Of a DNA stretch of 64,000 bases, positions 37,569-45,805 are shown piece by piece (positions within the stretch are counted from its first letter, which is position 1; the number at the start of each line of letters is the position of its first letter). The DNA is taken from positions 1 through 64,000 of the forward strand of contig NZ_ML660026.1 in assembly GCF_007004645.1 (NCBI RefSeq), given 5' to 3'. The DNA comes from Aliiroseovarius halocynthiae (GTDB lineage Bacteria > Pseudomonadota > Alphaproteobacteria > Rhodobacterales > Rhodobacteraceae). Position numbers and translations under genes: made by a program. The notes beneath the pieces are model-generated. The model did not search any database and was not told the origin of the DNA. It saw nothing but the letters and a program-made list of their open reading frames with translations.

Positions 37569-38205
37569 AGAGCTGCTTCGCTTCTTCCAAAGTCTCGAAC
37601 TGACAAAACTGACCATTGGTCAGAACTGCGGCCGAGCTGCATAGTTTTTCCAGTGTTTGGGCCTGATGGGATACCACGATCACCGTGGCTTCTTTCAATC
37701 GATCCTGCAAGACGGTCCCGGCGCGACGATTGAATTCCGCATCCGTTGTGTGCGGCATACCTTCATCAATCAGGTAAATGTCGAATTCCATTGCCAGAAG
37801 CAACGAGAATGTGAATCGCGCCCGCATCCCGGCACTATATGTCGCAATCGGGAAGTCATAGTATTCTTCCAGGTTACAAAGCCAGCGCGTGAAGGCCTCA
37901 AGATAGTCGGGATCAAGCCCATAGAGCCGCGCGATATGGCGGGCATTGTCACGCGCCGACAGCTTGCTGACCACCCCGCCCATGAACCCCAATGGAAACG
38001 AAATCCGGCAATCGCGTACAATTTCGCCTTCATCCGGCTTTTCCAGCCCGGCCATCATGTTGATCAGTGTGGTTTTTCCCGTTCCGTTCGGCGCAAGGAT
38101 GCCAAGCGAATTTCCAAGTTCCACCCGGAACGAGGCCTGATCAAGAATGACCTTGCGTTGTTTCCCGGTCCAGAAGGACTTGCTGACATTTCTAAATTCG
38201 AGCAT
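37546..38205 (-). CDS. kpsT: Capsule polysaccharide export ATP-binding protein (KpsT)
   Basis: A 219-aa ATPase energising export of group 2-type capsular polysaccharide, working with a KpsM permease. Walker A is GILAPNGTGKTTLI, the Q-loop region FPLGFMGGVVSKLSARDNAR, the atypical signature TYSAGMRARFTFSLL instead of LSGGQ, Walker B FDIYLIDEGM and the switch region VIVVSHQAQTL. This pattern is characteristic of KpsT/CtrD. First gene of kpsT-kpsE-kdsA. No kpsM, kpsC, kpsS or kpsD is in the window, so the locus is split. A 208-bp gap upstream contains the promoter. Confidence 0.9.
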   Translation of the reverse strand: MLEFRNVSKSFWTGKQRKVILDQASFRVELGNSLGILAPNGTGKTTLINMMAGLEKPDEGEIVRDCRISFPLGFMGGVVSKLSARDNARHIARLYGLDPDYLEAFTRWLCNLEEYYDFPIATYSAGMRARFTFSLLLAMEFDIYLIDEGMPHTTDAEFNRRAGTVLQDRLKEATVIVVSHQAQTLEKLCSSAAVLTNGQFCQFETLEEAKQLYDYQTQS

Positions 38206-38328
38206 CCGCGCTCCGATACCTCAAGTGTCCTATTCTGTCGTAGGCGAACTTTCTTAACTATCCGCTATAGTTGGCCATTTCGTCTAAAATATGTCTGAAC
38301 ACGCCCAACTTCCAGCGTTCAAAGCACT

Positions 38329-38366
38329 GAAAAAAGGGGAAAGCGCCAGACAAACTGACGCTTTCC
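38329..38366 (-). terminator. Terminator of nhaA
   Basis: On the minus strand GGAAAGCG, a 13-nt loop, CGCTTTCC, then CCTTTTTT, about 48 bp past the nhaA stop. Confidence 0.8.
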
Positions 38367-38413
38367 TTCGTATTCCGGCAAAGCTTGGCGCGCAAACTTA
38401 TGCGATCTTCATC

Positions 38414-39712
38414 TTAGCCATGCTGTTTTTCAACGCGCAGGACCTTACCCGCGATGAAGGACAGGAACACAGCGCCGAAGCTGAATAGCGCGCCCATTTT
38501 GGCGGCATCCTGCACAGGGCCTGGATCGAACGCGACTGCGGCCACGAAGAGCGACACGGTAAAGCCAATCGCCGCTACAAAGCCAATCACGATCAGGTCG
38601 ACCAGCCGCATGCCTGCCGGAAGCCCAAGGCGCATTGGTCCGACCGCAATCCAACCCATGATAAAGACCCCCAAAGGCTTACCAATAATCAGGCCAGCCA
38701 GCACCAGCCATGTGGCCTCGCCAATTGCTCCGAACTCGACCCCGGCGTTTAGAAGACCGAAGAAGAACAGCACGATATCAACCGGAATGGCCAATCCATG
38801 CTCCATCTGGTTCAGCGTGTCGGTCAGATATTTTTCTGCTTCCGAGAAGATCCCAAACGCGCGATCCGCATGTGGGATAGCCGGGATGACAGGCAGCAGG
38901 CCCAGTGCCGGGTGAATGCCAGCCTGCGCAAAGCCATACCAACTGATGCAACCGGCAATCGCATAGGGGACCCAGCCAAGTTTCTTGCGCACGAAGGTCG
39001 AATATCGGCGCAGCTGATCGCCACGGTCCTTGCGGCGTGGCAGCCAGTTGAACAGCACAAATACGATGACCGAAGCAGCAACCGAAAGCAGCAGCCATTC
39101 AGGAGCCAATTCGCCCGAGGGATAGAAAATCGCAAGAATGATCAAGCCCGCTGCGTCGTCGGCAATTGCCAGAAGCAGCAAGAAGCGCACGGCCGGGTGG
39201 CCTGCGCCAAAGACCATGCGTCCCACCAGATAGCTGAAGGCAATATCGGTTGCGGTCGGGATGGCCCACCCGCGCGACACGGCATCAAAAGTGCTGGATC
39301 CAAGGAAATAGGCAATGCCCAGATAAACCGCGATCGGACCGATCATACCGCCAGCGGTCGCGACCAAAGGCGTCGCTGCCTTTTTCCCGCGCAGGCTGCC
39401 GTTTTTCAGGATCACGGCCTCCCACACTTCTTTGCCGGCGATGGCGAAGAACAACGCCATCAAGACGTCGTTGATCAGATAGTGGAAAGTCAGAACCTTC
39501 TCGACATCACCATATTCAAAGTGATGCGACGCCTCTCCATAGGCTTTTTCCCAATACCCGATATCGATGCCAATCCAGCCGTTAAACCACAGAGGGTACT
39601 CGACAAAATGGTGATACGAGTGGGGATCAATATTAGCCCAAATCAACGCAATCAAAGCACCGGCTATCAGAAGTACTGAATAAGTGGTGATGAAATTCCA
39701 CACACGATACAT
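38414..39712 (-). CDS. nhaA: Na+/H+ antiporter NhaA
   Basis: A 432-aa inner-membrane antiporter that expels sodium in exchange for protons, expected in a marine cell. Family features are the paired sensor Asp residues in LLLLAIADDAAGLIILA, FFAIAGKEVWEA, RGWAIPTATDIAFSYLVGRM and GLPAGMRLVDLIVIGFVAAI with GFTVSLFVA. About 12 helices. It is longer than E. coli NhaA (388 aa), mainly by an expanded loop with EKAYGEASHHFEYGDVEKVL near the N-terminus and a longer amino end. I use the start at 39712; the ORF opens at 39784. An inverted repeat CTTGTT/AACAAG is just upstream (39731-39748). Confidence 0.93.
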   Translation of the reverse strand: MYRVWNFITTYSVLLIAGALIALIWANIDPHSYHHFVEYPLWFNGWIGIDIGYWEKAYGEASHHFEYGDVEKVLTFHYLINDVLMALFFAIAGKEVWEAVILKNGSLRGKKAATPLVATAGGMIGPIAVYLGIAYFLGSSTFDAVSRGWAIPTATDIAFSYLVGRMVFGAGHPAVRFLLLLAIADDAAGLIILAIFYPSGELAPEWLLLSVAASVIVFVLFNWLPRRKDRGDQLRRYSTFVRKKLGWVPYAIAGCISWYGFAQAGIHPALGLLPVIPAIPHADRAFGIFSEAEKYLTDTLNQMEHGLAIPVDIVLFFFGLLNAGVEFGAIGEATWLVLAGLIIGKPLGVFIMGWIAVGPMRLGLPAGMRLVDLIVIGFVAAIGFTVSLFVAAVAFDPGPVQDAAKMGALFSFGAVFLSFIAGKVLRVEKQHG

Positions 39713-39876
39713 GGCAAACCCCGTCCTGGTCTTGTTCTTGTAAACAAGCCGCACCCCGAGTGTTAATCTGGGACGCGACCGCATCTTGTTACATTTGGAA
39801 ATAATCTAAACGGCGTCAAACAACAACAGGAGGTCAGCAATTCTCTGCCTGACTGCTGCCCCCGTCTTTCGCAGGT

Positions 39877-40920
39877 TTACGCGATGGCGCTCCAACCGAT
39901 GCCGGCCAAGACGGCCCCGACAACGGCAATCCCCAGATAGGCTGCAAAGACCCGCGGCTTGACCAAGGCCCAGACTGCAACGGCGGCAGGGATGCAGCTG
40001 ACGCCACCTGCTATTACGAAAGACATCGCGGCCCCGTTTGACATTCCCTGATCCAGCAGAGCAGCGACCATCGGCACTGCGGCGTAGCCGTTCAGATAGG
40101 CGGGCGCACCCACAATCGCCCCCAAAAGGATCGGTCCAATACCACTGCCACCCAATACCTGCGCGACCAGCTCTGCCGGGATATAGCGCAGCATCAGCGC
40201 TTCGATCATATAGGCCAGAAGCAGCCATTTCCCTAAAAACAGCGCGTTTTCTACGGCGGCGTTTTTAAATGTTTCGCGACGATGCGCCTCGGTCCAGAAT
40301 TTCCAGTTCACTTCGCCGGAATATACGTCCGCACCTGACCCCGAGCCACAGGACGAGCTGCAACAGGACTTAACCGGCGCGTTTTTTAGCGGGTCGGCAA
40401 AAACTGCGGACTTGGCAAATCCTTTGACGATGAAGCCGCCCATCAAGCCAAGACCGACCGCCGCGACCAGCTTGGCCGTTGCAAATCCGGTGCCCAATGT
40501 CCCTGCTGTAATCGCAAACATGGCGGGATCCATCAAAGGTGAGGACAGCCAGAATGCCATTACAGCAGATAAGGGCGCCCCAACGGCCAGAAGGGCTGCA
40601 ATGAAGGGAATAACCTCGCACGAACAAAAGGGCGACAATCCGCCGGCCAATGCAGCCACCACGATCATCCGCGTCTCGCGCCCCTCAAAGGCACGCGCCA
40701 GAAGGTTTTCCGCTCCGGTGGCTTTCAAAAACGCCACAGCAAGGATGGCAAACAAAATGAACGGCGCCGTATGCCCCAGTGCCGTCAGTGCAAAGCGAAG
40801 CATCGGCATGACCTCGGCCGGATCAAGAGATGCCAGAACTGCTGGCAAGGCCAGAACGAAGACCCAAGCCCAGTCGGGTTTGAACCGCCGCGGCGATTGC
40901 GTCTGTGTTGCATCAGCCAT
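39877..40920 (-). CDS. ArsP/DUF318-family permease
   Basis: A 347-aa permease with about eight helices. The motif CSCEVIPFIAALLAVGAPLS (with SPFCSC in front) is the double-cysteine signature of the ArsP_1 family, whose best known member exports trivalent organoarsenicals. A cysteine-rich loop PVKSCCSSSCGSGSG (about residues 182-196) and GAPAYLNGYAAVP are further family features. It overlaps the upstream arsR-like gene by 8 bp, so both are in one operon. Metal or metalloid efflux is the likely role; the ligand is not proven. Confidence 0.88.
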   Translation of the reverse strand: MADATQTQSPRRFKPDWAWVFVLALPAVLASLDPAEVMPMLRFALTALGHTAPFILFAILAVAFLKATGAENLLARAFEGRETRMIVVAALAGGLSPFCSCEVIPFIAALLAVGAPLSAVMAFWLSSPLMDPAMFAITAGTLGTGFATAKLVAAVGLGLMGGFIVKGFAKSAVFADPLKNAPVKSCCSSSCGSGSGADVYSGEVNWKFWTEAHRRETFKNAAVENALFLGKWLLLAYMIEALMLRYIPAELVAQVLGGSGIGPILLGAIVGAPAYLNGYAAVPMVAALLDQGMSNGAAMSFVIAGGVSCIPAAVAVWALVKPRVFAAYLGIAVVGAVLAGIGWSAIA

Positions 40921-41254
40921 GATCGTGGCCCTTTCCTTCGGCGCAATCTGCGCAGCATTCCGACAATAGATAATCTGACAGCGCGCTCATCACGTCATAT
41001 TCCGCAGCTGCGCAGATGATTGATCGCCCCTGTTTTTCCTGTGTCACCAATCCGGCGGCTGACAGGATCTTCATATGATGGGTCAGGGTTGATCCGGTGA
41101 CGCCACAGCGTTCGCCCAAAGCGCCAATTGACAGCCCGTCGGGCCCCGCACGCACCAAAGTACGCAGGACGGACAGGCGGTGTTCAGATCCCAGCGCCGC
41201 AAATTGCGACGCCGCGATGTCTACATTCAGAAGGTCAAGAGAATCATTTTCCAT
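40913..41254 (-). CDS. ArsR-family transcriptional repressor with C-terminal cysteine/histidine tail
   Basis: A 113-aa winged-helix repressor. Its DNA-recognition region is LSIGALGERCGVTGSTLTHHMKILSAAGLV (given as a helix-turn-helix at residues 40-70). The tail LSECCADCAEGKGHDHG provides three Cys and two His and is a plausible thiophilic metal site. ArsR repressors leave the DNA when such sites bind As(III), Sb(III), Zn or Cd. First gene of the two-gene efflux operon, with candidate operators just upstream (41266-41282 and 41308-41320). Its stop overlaps the permease start. Confidence 0.9.
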   Translation of the reverse strand: MENDSLDLLNVDIAASQFAALGSEHRLSVLRTLVRAGPDGLSIGALGERCGVTGSTLTHHMKILSAAGLVTQEKQGRSIICAAAEYDVMSALSDYLLSECCADCAEGKGHDHG

Positions 41255-41265
41255 ATTTCTAGTAA

Positions 41266-41282
41266 TATCGAAACATTCGATA
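41266..41282. promoter_or_regulatory. Perfect 17-bp inverted repeat, ArsR operator candidate
   Basis: TATCGAA-ACA-TTCGATA, 11 bp before the ArsR start codon. A partial second copy CTCGAAATATTGAA lies at 41308-41321, in the leader of the divergent glycosylase gene. Two-site operators of this kind are usual for ArsR regulators. Confidence 0.6.
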
Positions 41283-41350
41283 GGCGCAATAGTAATTCCG
41301 ACAAACCTCGAAATATTGAATCCTCATCCGACAGGCCCTAACCTGCCAAA

Positions 41351-41938
41351 ATGACCACCCTACATGATGCCATTTCCGCCTGTACCCTATGTGCAGAGCG
41401 TTTCTCGCAGACCGAAACGGCCCATGCCCCGCGCCCTGTGATCTGGTTTCAGCCGGGCACCCGGATCCGCATCATTGGGCAAGCGCCCGGCATGCGGGTG
41501 TATAAATCCGGCGTGCCGTTTGACGATCCCTCGGGCGATCGCTTGAGACAATGGATGGGGGTAAGCCGGGACACGTTCTATGACCGCAAACGCATTTCCA
41601 TAACACCCATGGCGTTCTGCTTTCCGGGCTATGACGCCAAGGGGGCAGACCTTCCACCACCCAAGCTCTGCGCCCAGACATGGGCAAATCAAGTCGATCA
41701 GGCGCTAAATGGAATGCCCCTGACGCTGCTTGTCGGCGGCTATGCGCAATCCCGCCATCTGGGGCGGGGTTCTGGCGTGACCGCCACAGTCACAGACTGG
41801 CGTGCCCATGCGCCGCAGTGCTTCCCCTTGCCTCATCCGTCGTGGCGCAATACGGGTTGGCTGAAGAAAAACCCGTGGTTCGAGGCCGAGCTTCTGCCCG
41901 AGCTGCAAACGCAGGTCACGCGCGCGCTGACCACATAG
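41351..41938 (+). CDS. Uracil-DNA glycosylase family protein
   Basis: A 195-aa member of the UDG superfamily. It has the water-activating loop GQAPGMRV (residues 43-50) and the DNA-intercalation motif PHPSWRNTGW. Cys11, Cys14, Cys90 and Cys107 are spaced as the [4Fe-4S] ligands of family 4/5 enzymes. In family 4 the first motif is GEAPG; the Q here with alanine is a small change. It probably removes uracil from DNA; other damaged bases are possible. It is divergent from the ArsR operon by 96 bp and is followed by the sseB-like gene. Confidence 0.85.
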   Translation: MTTLHDAISACTLCAERFSQTETAHAPRPVIWFQPGTRIRIIGQAPGMRVYKSGVPFDDPSGDRLRQWMGVSRDTFYDRKRISITPMAFCFPGYDAKGADLPPPKLCAQTWANQVDQALNGMPLTLLVGGYAQSRHLGRGSGVTATVTDWRAHAPQCFPLPHPSWRNTGWLKKNPWFEAELLPELQTQVTRALTT

Positions 41939-41950
41939 TCGGAGAATTCC

Positions 41951-42739
41951 ATGAGCGACCTCACGCAGCTGGACCACGCACACGCCGCCATGCATGCAGA
42001 TCTGAACGACGACGCCGCGCGCATGCGGTTTTACGAACGCTTGGCAGACCGCGAGCTATTCCTTTTGCTTGCCACCGAACCGCAAGGCGAAGACATCGAA
42101 CCTGAGCTTTTTGAACTTGAGACCGACAAATATGTTCTGGTCTTCGACCGCGAAGAACGGCTAGCCGAGTTCGTGGGCCAAACTGCCCCCTACGCTGCCC
42201 TGCCGGGTCGGGTCATCGCGGGAATGCTCGCCGGTCAGGGTATTGGGCTGGGGGTGAATCTCGGGGTCGCCCCATCCTCGATCCTGATCCCGGCCGAAGC
42301 GATGGACTGGCTGGCCCAAACGCTCAGCGGCACCCCGGATGAGGTTGAGGCGCAGATCACCGAGATCCTGCCGCCATCCGCCCCCGAAACCCTTCTGACG
42401 GCATTGGCTGAAAAACTAGGATCTGCCGGTGGTCTGGCAGACTATGCCTGCCTTGCAGGCGTGCGCCATGCAGATGGACGCCACGGCCATCTGTTGGGAT
42501 TTATCGCCCCCGCCGACGGTGCAGAGCGTGCATTAGCGGGGGCCGTGAACGAGGCGCTAACCTTCTCGGGATTGGACGCTGGCGAGCTTGATGTTGGTTT
42601 TTTCACCCCGGCTGACGAGATTGCACAGAAACTGACAACACAAGGCCTGCGCTTTGATCTTCCCGCTCCCAAAACACCCGAGCATCTGGCCCCTGTTGCG
42701 CCGGGGTCAAACCCGGAAAAACCGCCCATCCTGAAATAG
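41951..42739 (+). CDS. SseB-family protein
   Basis: A 262-aa cytoplasmic protein. Residues 5 to about 125 match the SseB N-terminal domain, with LDHAHAAMHADLNDDAARMR, FYERLADRELFLLLATEPQG and the GRVIAGMLAGQGIGLGVNLG and PSSILIPAEAMDWLAQTL segments. SseB was named for serine sensitivity enhancement, but its molecular function is unsettled. A second domain follows. It starts 12 bp after the glycosylase stop (GGAG ribosome site) and likely shares its transcript. Confidence 0.85.
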   Translation: MSDLTQLDHAHAAMHADLNDDAARMRFYERLADRELFLLLATEPQGEDIEPELFELETDKYVLVFDREERLAEFVGQTAPYAALPGRVIAGMLAGQGIGLGVNLGVAPSSILIPAEAMDWLAQTLSGTPDEVEAQITEILPPSAPETLLTALAEKLGSAGGLADYACLAGVRHADGRHGHLLGFIAPADGAERALAGAVNEALTFSGLDAGELDVGFFTPADEIAQKLTTQGLRFDLPAPKTPEHLAPVAPGSNPEKPPILK

Positions 42740-42816
42740 CGAACCAGCTTTTTCTTGTCAGAAATATCCCCGCCGGAGGCATGAAAACCACGCCGCGCAA
42801 GCAGCGTTCCAAAATG

Positions 42817-42842
42817 AAAGGGCGCAGAAAACTGCGCCCTTT
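42817..42842. terminator. Bidirectional terminator
   Basis: An 11-bp stem AAAGGGCGCAG/CTGCGCCCTTT with an AAAA loop between the converging sseB-like and PhoX/DUF839 genes. T-runs are short on both sides. Confidence 0.65.
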
Positions 42843-42866
42843 CCTGTTTGCATGTCGAGAAACGCT

Positions 42867-44429
42867 TTATCCGCGCGTCCAGATCCACATTGCGTTGTTT
42901 TCGTGCTTGCCGGTGTCTTCACCGATAATCACCGAACCATCGCGGCGCACGACCAGGTTGTCCGGGTTGGAAATCGACTCGACCGGGCAGGCATTCGGCG
43001 CGTTTTCTTTGTTGTAACCGTGACCAGCAACAACCGGCACCATGGTCTTCACATCGAAGTCAGCTTCCAGCTTCATTTCATAGACCACACCGCATTTGTT
43101 GGCTTCCAGACGCACGTCGCCTTCGCCATCTGCCATGCCTTTGCCGATCGACGACATCGCCATGTACATATACGGAACCGACCCGTCTTTCGCGCCTTCA
43201 TAGTTGATGTTCACACCTTCCATCTTGCGGAATTCGGCGGTCGCACCCAATGCGGCGGCAGCTTTACGGCTTTCCAGAAAGGCCACGCGGTTATCAGCGG
43301 CTTTGCCTTCGGCCCAGGCCGCAATCTCTTCTGCGGTGATATAGCTGTTCTGGCCTTCCACGAAGTTGTCAGGCGTGATGCCGTCATATTCGCGCACCCA
43401 GCCCGCGATCTCGTCGCTGGTGCCGTGTGCCAGTTTTACCCAGCTAACGTCAAAGCCGGTGGTCGCCGACGGGGCTGCATTGGCTTCGTCCTGCTGAACC
43501 ATTTTGGCGGCATAAAGCGTACCCGAGGACAGGTCATCGGCCTTGTCAGCCACAAATTTGAAGAACACAACGTCGGTTCCGTCATCCGATAGGTACACGG
43601 TCTTGTGGTCGGGCATCACAACCGCGTTTTCGTGGCTGAAACGGCCTAGTGCGAAATGCTTGACCGGAGCAGCCGACGCAGCTGGATCCGATACCTCTAC
43701 GATATAGCCATAGTCATATGGGTTCGGGAAATCGCCGCCCAGATACTTAGCCAGGTTCAGCTGATCTTCGTGGTATTTATAGCCGGGGTTGTTCCAATCG
43801 GCAGAGTTGTCAAAATACAGTTCTTCCGACGACAACGGAGTGGCCCAAGGGGTCATCGTGCCGAAGCAGTTCACCCATGTGCCGCGCACAGCCGAGAAAT
43901 CCAGCATCATTGTGTCGCCGACCGACCAGGTGCCATCTTCGTTACGGGTCAGGGCCGCGCGGCTCATCCCACCAGGACGGTTTTCCCAGTTGGTGAACAG
44001 GAAGCCAGTGTTTTCACCGGTTTTGACATAGCCGTTGAAATCCGGATCATTTGACGTCAGCAGCTCTTCGCCACCAACCGTTTTGATCACGCCCATGACG
44101 CCATTGTCGCCTTCCTGCATCAGGATCTGATAGTCGCCCAGTGTCGACATCACGCGTGTCTTGTCTGCGTCTGCGGTCGGGGCAGCCATGCCTTCGGCGT
44201 CCCAGTTCACATTCGAGATCACACCAACGCTGGCCTTAGCAAATTCATTGCCCAGCTCTTTTTCAGGGTGCTGCGTGTTGAAGAACAGGTCATTGCCTTC
44301 TTCGTAGATGCCGGTGATTTCGGCACCCAGCTGAACGGTGGCCACACGTTTCAGGTTGTGTCCATCGGCCAAGGCAACAGCGGGGGTCAGCGACGTGGCA
44401 GCCAAAAGGCAAGCTAGCGTCTTTTTCAT
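42867..44429 (-). CDS. PhoX/DUF839-family secreted protein
   Basis: A 520-aa protein with a Sec signal peptide (MKKTLACLLAATSLTPAVAL, cleaved after ALA-DG). The body is a beta-propeller-like DUF839 domain of the PhoX alkaline phosphatase group, with RPGGMSRAALTRNEDGTWSV, the Asn/Asp-rich strands NFVEGQNSYIT, LSDDGTDVVFFKFVA and the closing NPDNLVVRRDGSVIIGEDTG. PhoX enzymes use Ca and Fe cofactors. Without seeing all metal ligands I only claim family membership: some members lack phosphatase activity. The start at 44429 has AGGAGAGA upstream. No Pho box was looked for beyond the immediate upstream, where none is obvious. Confidence 0.8.
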   Translation of the reverse strand: MKKTLACLLAATSLTPAVALADGHNLKRVATVQLGAEITGIYEEGNDLFFNTQHPEKELGNEFAKASVGVISNVNWDAEGMAAPTADADKTRVMSTLGDYQILMQEGDNGVMGVIKTVGGEELLTSNDPDFNGYVKTGENTGFLFTNWENRPGGMSRAALTRNEDGTWSVGDTMMLDFSAVRGTWVNCFGTMTPWATPLSSEELYFDNSADWNNPGYKYHEDQLNLAKYLGGDFPNPYDYGYIVEVSDPAASAAPVKHFALGRFSHENAVVMPDHKTVYLSDDGTDVVFFKFVADKADDLSSGTLYAAKMVQQDEANAAPSATTGFDVSWVKLAHGTSDEIAGWVREYDGITPDNFVEGQNSYITAEEIAAWAEGKAADNRVAFLESRKAAAALGATAEFRKMEGVNINYEGAKDGSVPYMYMAMSSIGKGMADGEGDVRLEANKCGVVYEMKLEADFDVKTMVPVVAGHGYNKENAPNACPVESISNPDNLVVRRDGSVIIGEDTGKHENNAMWIWTRG

Positions 44430-44571
44430 GGGAATCTCTCCTAGGATCATAGCCGCGCACGTAATTGCACGCTTAGGCGTTCTCCTAGGTTGGGACTATG
44501 ACAGCCCCGACACATCCACGTAACACTTCTGCGACACCCGGAAACTTGCAAAAGCCCGGGCATCCCGAAGA

Positions 44572-44814
44572 TTATTTCTTGGCTTCCAGCGCGTCCAAAC
44601 GGGCCTTCAGCGCCTCGTTTTCTTCACGGGCTTTCTGGGCCATGGCGCGGACTGCGTCGAATTCTTCGCGGGTGACAAAGTCGCGATCCGCCAGCCAGCG
44701 ATCCATCCAGCTTTTCATCGCGGTCTCGGCTTCGTCCTTCGCGCCCTGCGCCACGCCCATGGCGTTGGTCATCAGTTGGGAAATATCATCAAAAACCTTG
44801 TTGCGCGTCTGCAT
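44572..44814 (-). CDS. ubiK: UbiK family accessory factor
   Basis: An 80-aa protein of the UbiK/BMFP (DUF526) family. Its N-terminal amphipathic helix (FDDISQLMTNAMGVAQGAKD) and the C-terminal coiled coil (AVRAMAQKAREENEALKARL, then DALEAKK) are the family's hallmark. UbiK assists the UbiJ complex in ubiquinone biosynthesis and forms trimers. Roseobacter homologues are about 80 aa. It is divergent from lgt. Confidence 0.85.
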   Translation of the reverse strand: MQTRNKVFDDISQLMTNAMGVAQGAKDEAETAMKSWMDRWLADRDFVTREEFDAVRAMAQKAREENEALKARLDALEAKK

Positions 44815-44908
44815 CTGCTTCTCCTCGCTTGAGCTGACCCTTATATGGGGTCTTGAGCAGGCCGAGACAAGCTTGACTTGCCCCGAAGAAGAGGTTCAAC
44901 ACCAACCT

Positions 44909-45805
44909 ATGTTTATGGCCATCCCTTTCCCCGACATCGCGCCCGAGATCTTTTCGATCGAACTGGGCAGCATCACCTTTGCCCTGCGTTGGTACGCGAT
45001 GGGCTATCTTGTGGGCATCGCAATCGGCTGGTGGATCATCGCCCGCGCGCTGTCCTTTCCGGAGCTGTGGCGCAACGCGCCGCCGATGACGCGTGCGCAG
45101 CTGGAAGATTTCGCAACTTGGGTCATCCTAGGGATCATCATTGGTGGTCGCTTGGGGTCAGTGATTTTCTATCGCCCCGACTATTTCTTCGCGAACCCTT
45201 GGGACATTCCCAAAATCTGGCTTGGTGGCATGTCATTTCACGGTGGCTTTCTGGGTGTGATCCTCGTGACATGGCTCTATTGCAGGCGTCACAAATTGCT
45301 GACCGCCTCGGTCGCAGACCTGCTGGCCATCGCAGCCCCTATTGGCATCGGCCTTGTCCGCGTCGCGAACTTCATCAACGCCGAGCTTTGGGGCCGTCCG
45401 ACCGACGCCCCATGGGGGGTTATCTTCCCGGGCGAATACGCGCAACATTGCCCCGGATGGGATGCGGCCATTGGGGCCTGTGCCCGCCACCCCAGCCAGC
45501 TTTACGAAGCCCTGCTGGAAGGTGCTGTCTTGGCGATTGTGCTTTTATATCTTGCTTTCCGACGCGGATGGCTGAAAACGCCGGGCCGCCTGACTGGGCT
45601 GTTTTTCCTTGGTTACGGCCTGTCCCGCTTCGTGGTTGAGTTCTTCCGTCAGGCGGATGCGCAATTCATCACCCCCGACAACCCATGGGGCCATGTCGTT
45701 CGGGTCGGAGATCTGGGCATCACCATGGGCCAAACCCTGACGCTTCCCATGATCGCCATCGGCATCGTGACGTTGATCTGGGCCAGGCGACGGACACACG
45801 AATGA
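44909..45805 (+). CDS. lgt: Prolipoprotein diacylglyceryl transferase
   Basis: Transfers diacylglycerol from phosphatidylglycerol to the lipobox cysteine of prolipoproteins; inner membrane, seven helices. 298 aa with the Lgt signature GGRLGSVIFYRPDYFF, the SFHGGFLGVILV motif and the essential region GLVRVANFINAELWGR followed by HPSQLYEALLEG. I place the start at ATG 44909 or 44915; neither has a clear ribosome site, and the ORF runs open to 44498 across ubiK on the other strand. Its TGA overlaps the ATG of the next gene by 4 bp (ATGA). The window's lipoproteins would be its substrates. Confidence 0.94.
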   Translation: MFMAIPFPDIAPEIFSIELGSITFALRWYAMGYLVGIAIGWWIIARALSFPELWRNAPPMTRAQLEDFATWVILGIIIGGRLGSVIFYRPDYFFANPWDIPKIWLGGMSFHGGFLGVILVTWLYCRRHKLLTASVADLLAIAAPIGIGLVRVANFINAELWGRPTDAPWGVIFPGEYAQHCPGWDAAIGACARHPSQLYEALLEGAVLAIVLLYLAFRRGWLKTPGRLTGLFFLGYGLSRFVVEFFRQADAQFITPDNPWGHVVRVGDLGITMGQTLTLPMIAIGIVTLIWARRRTHE

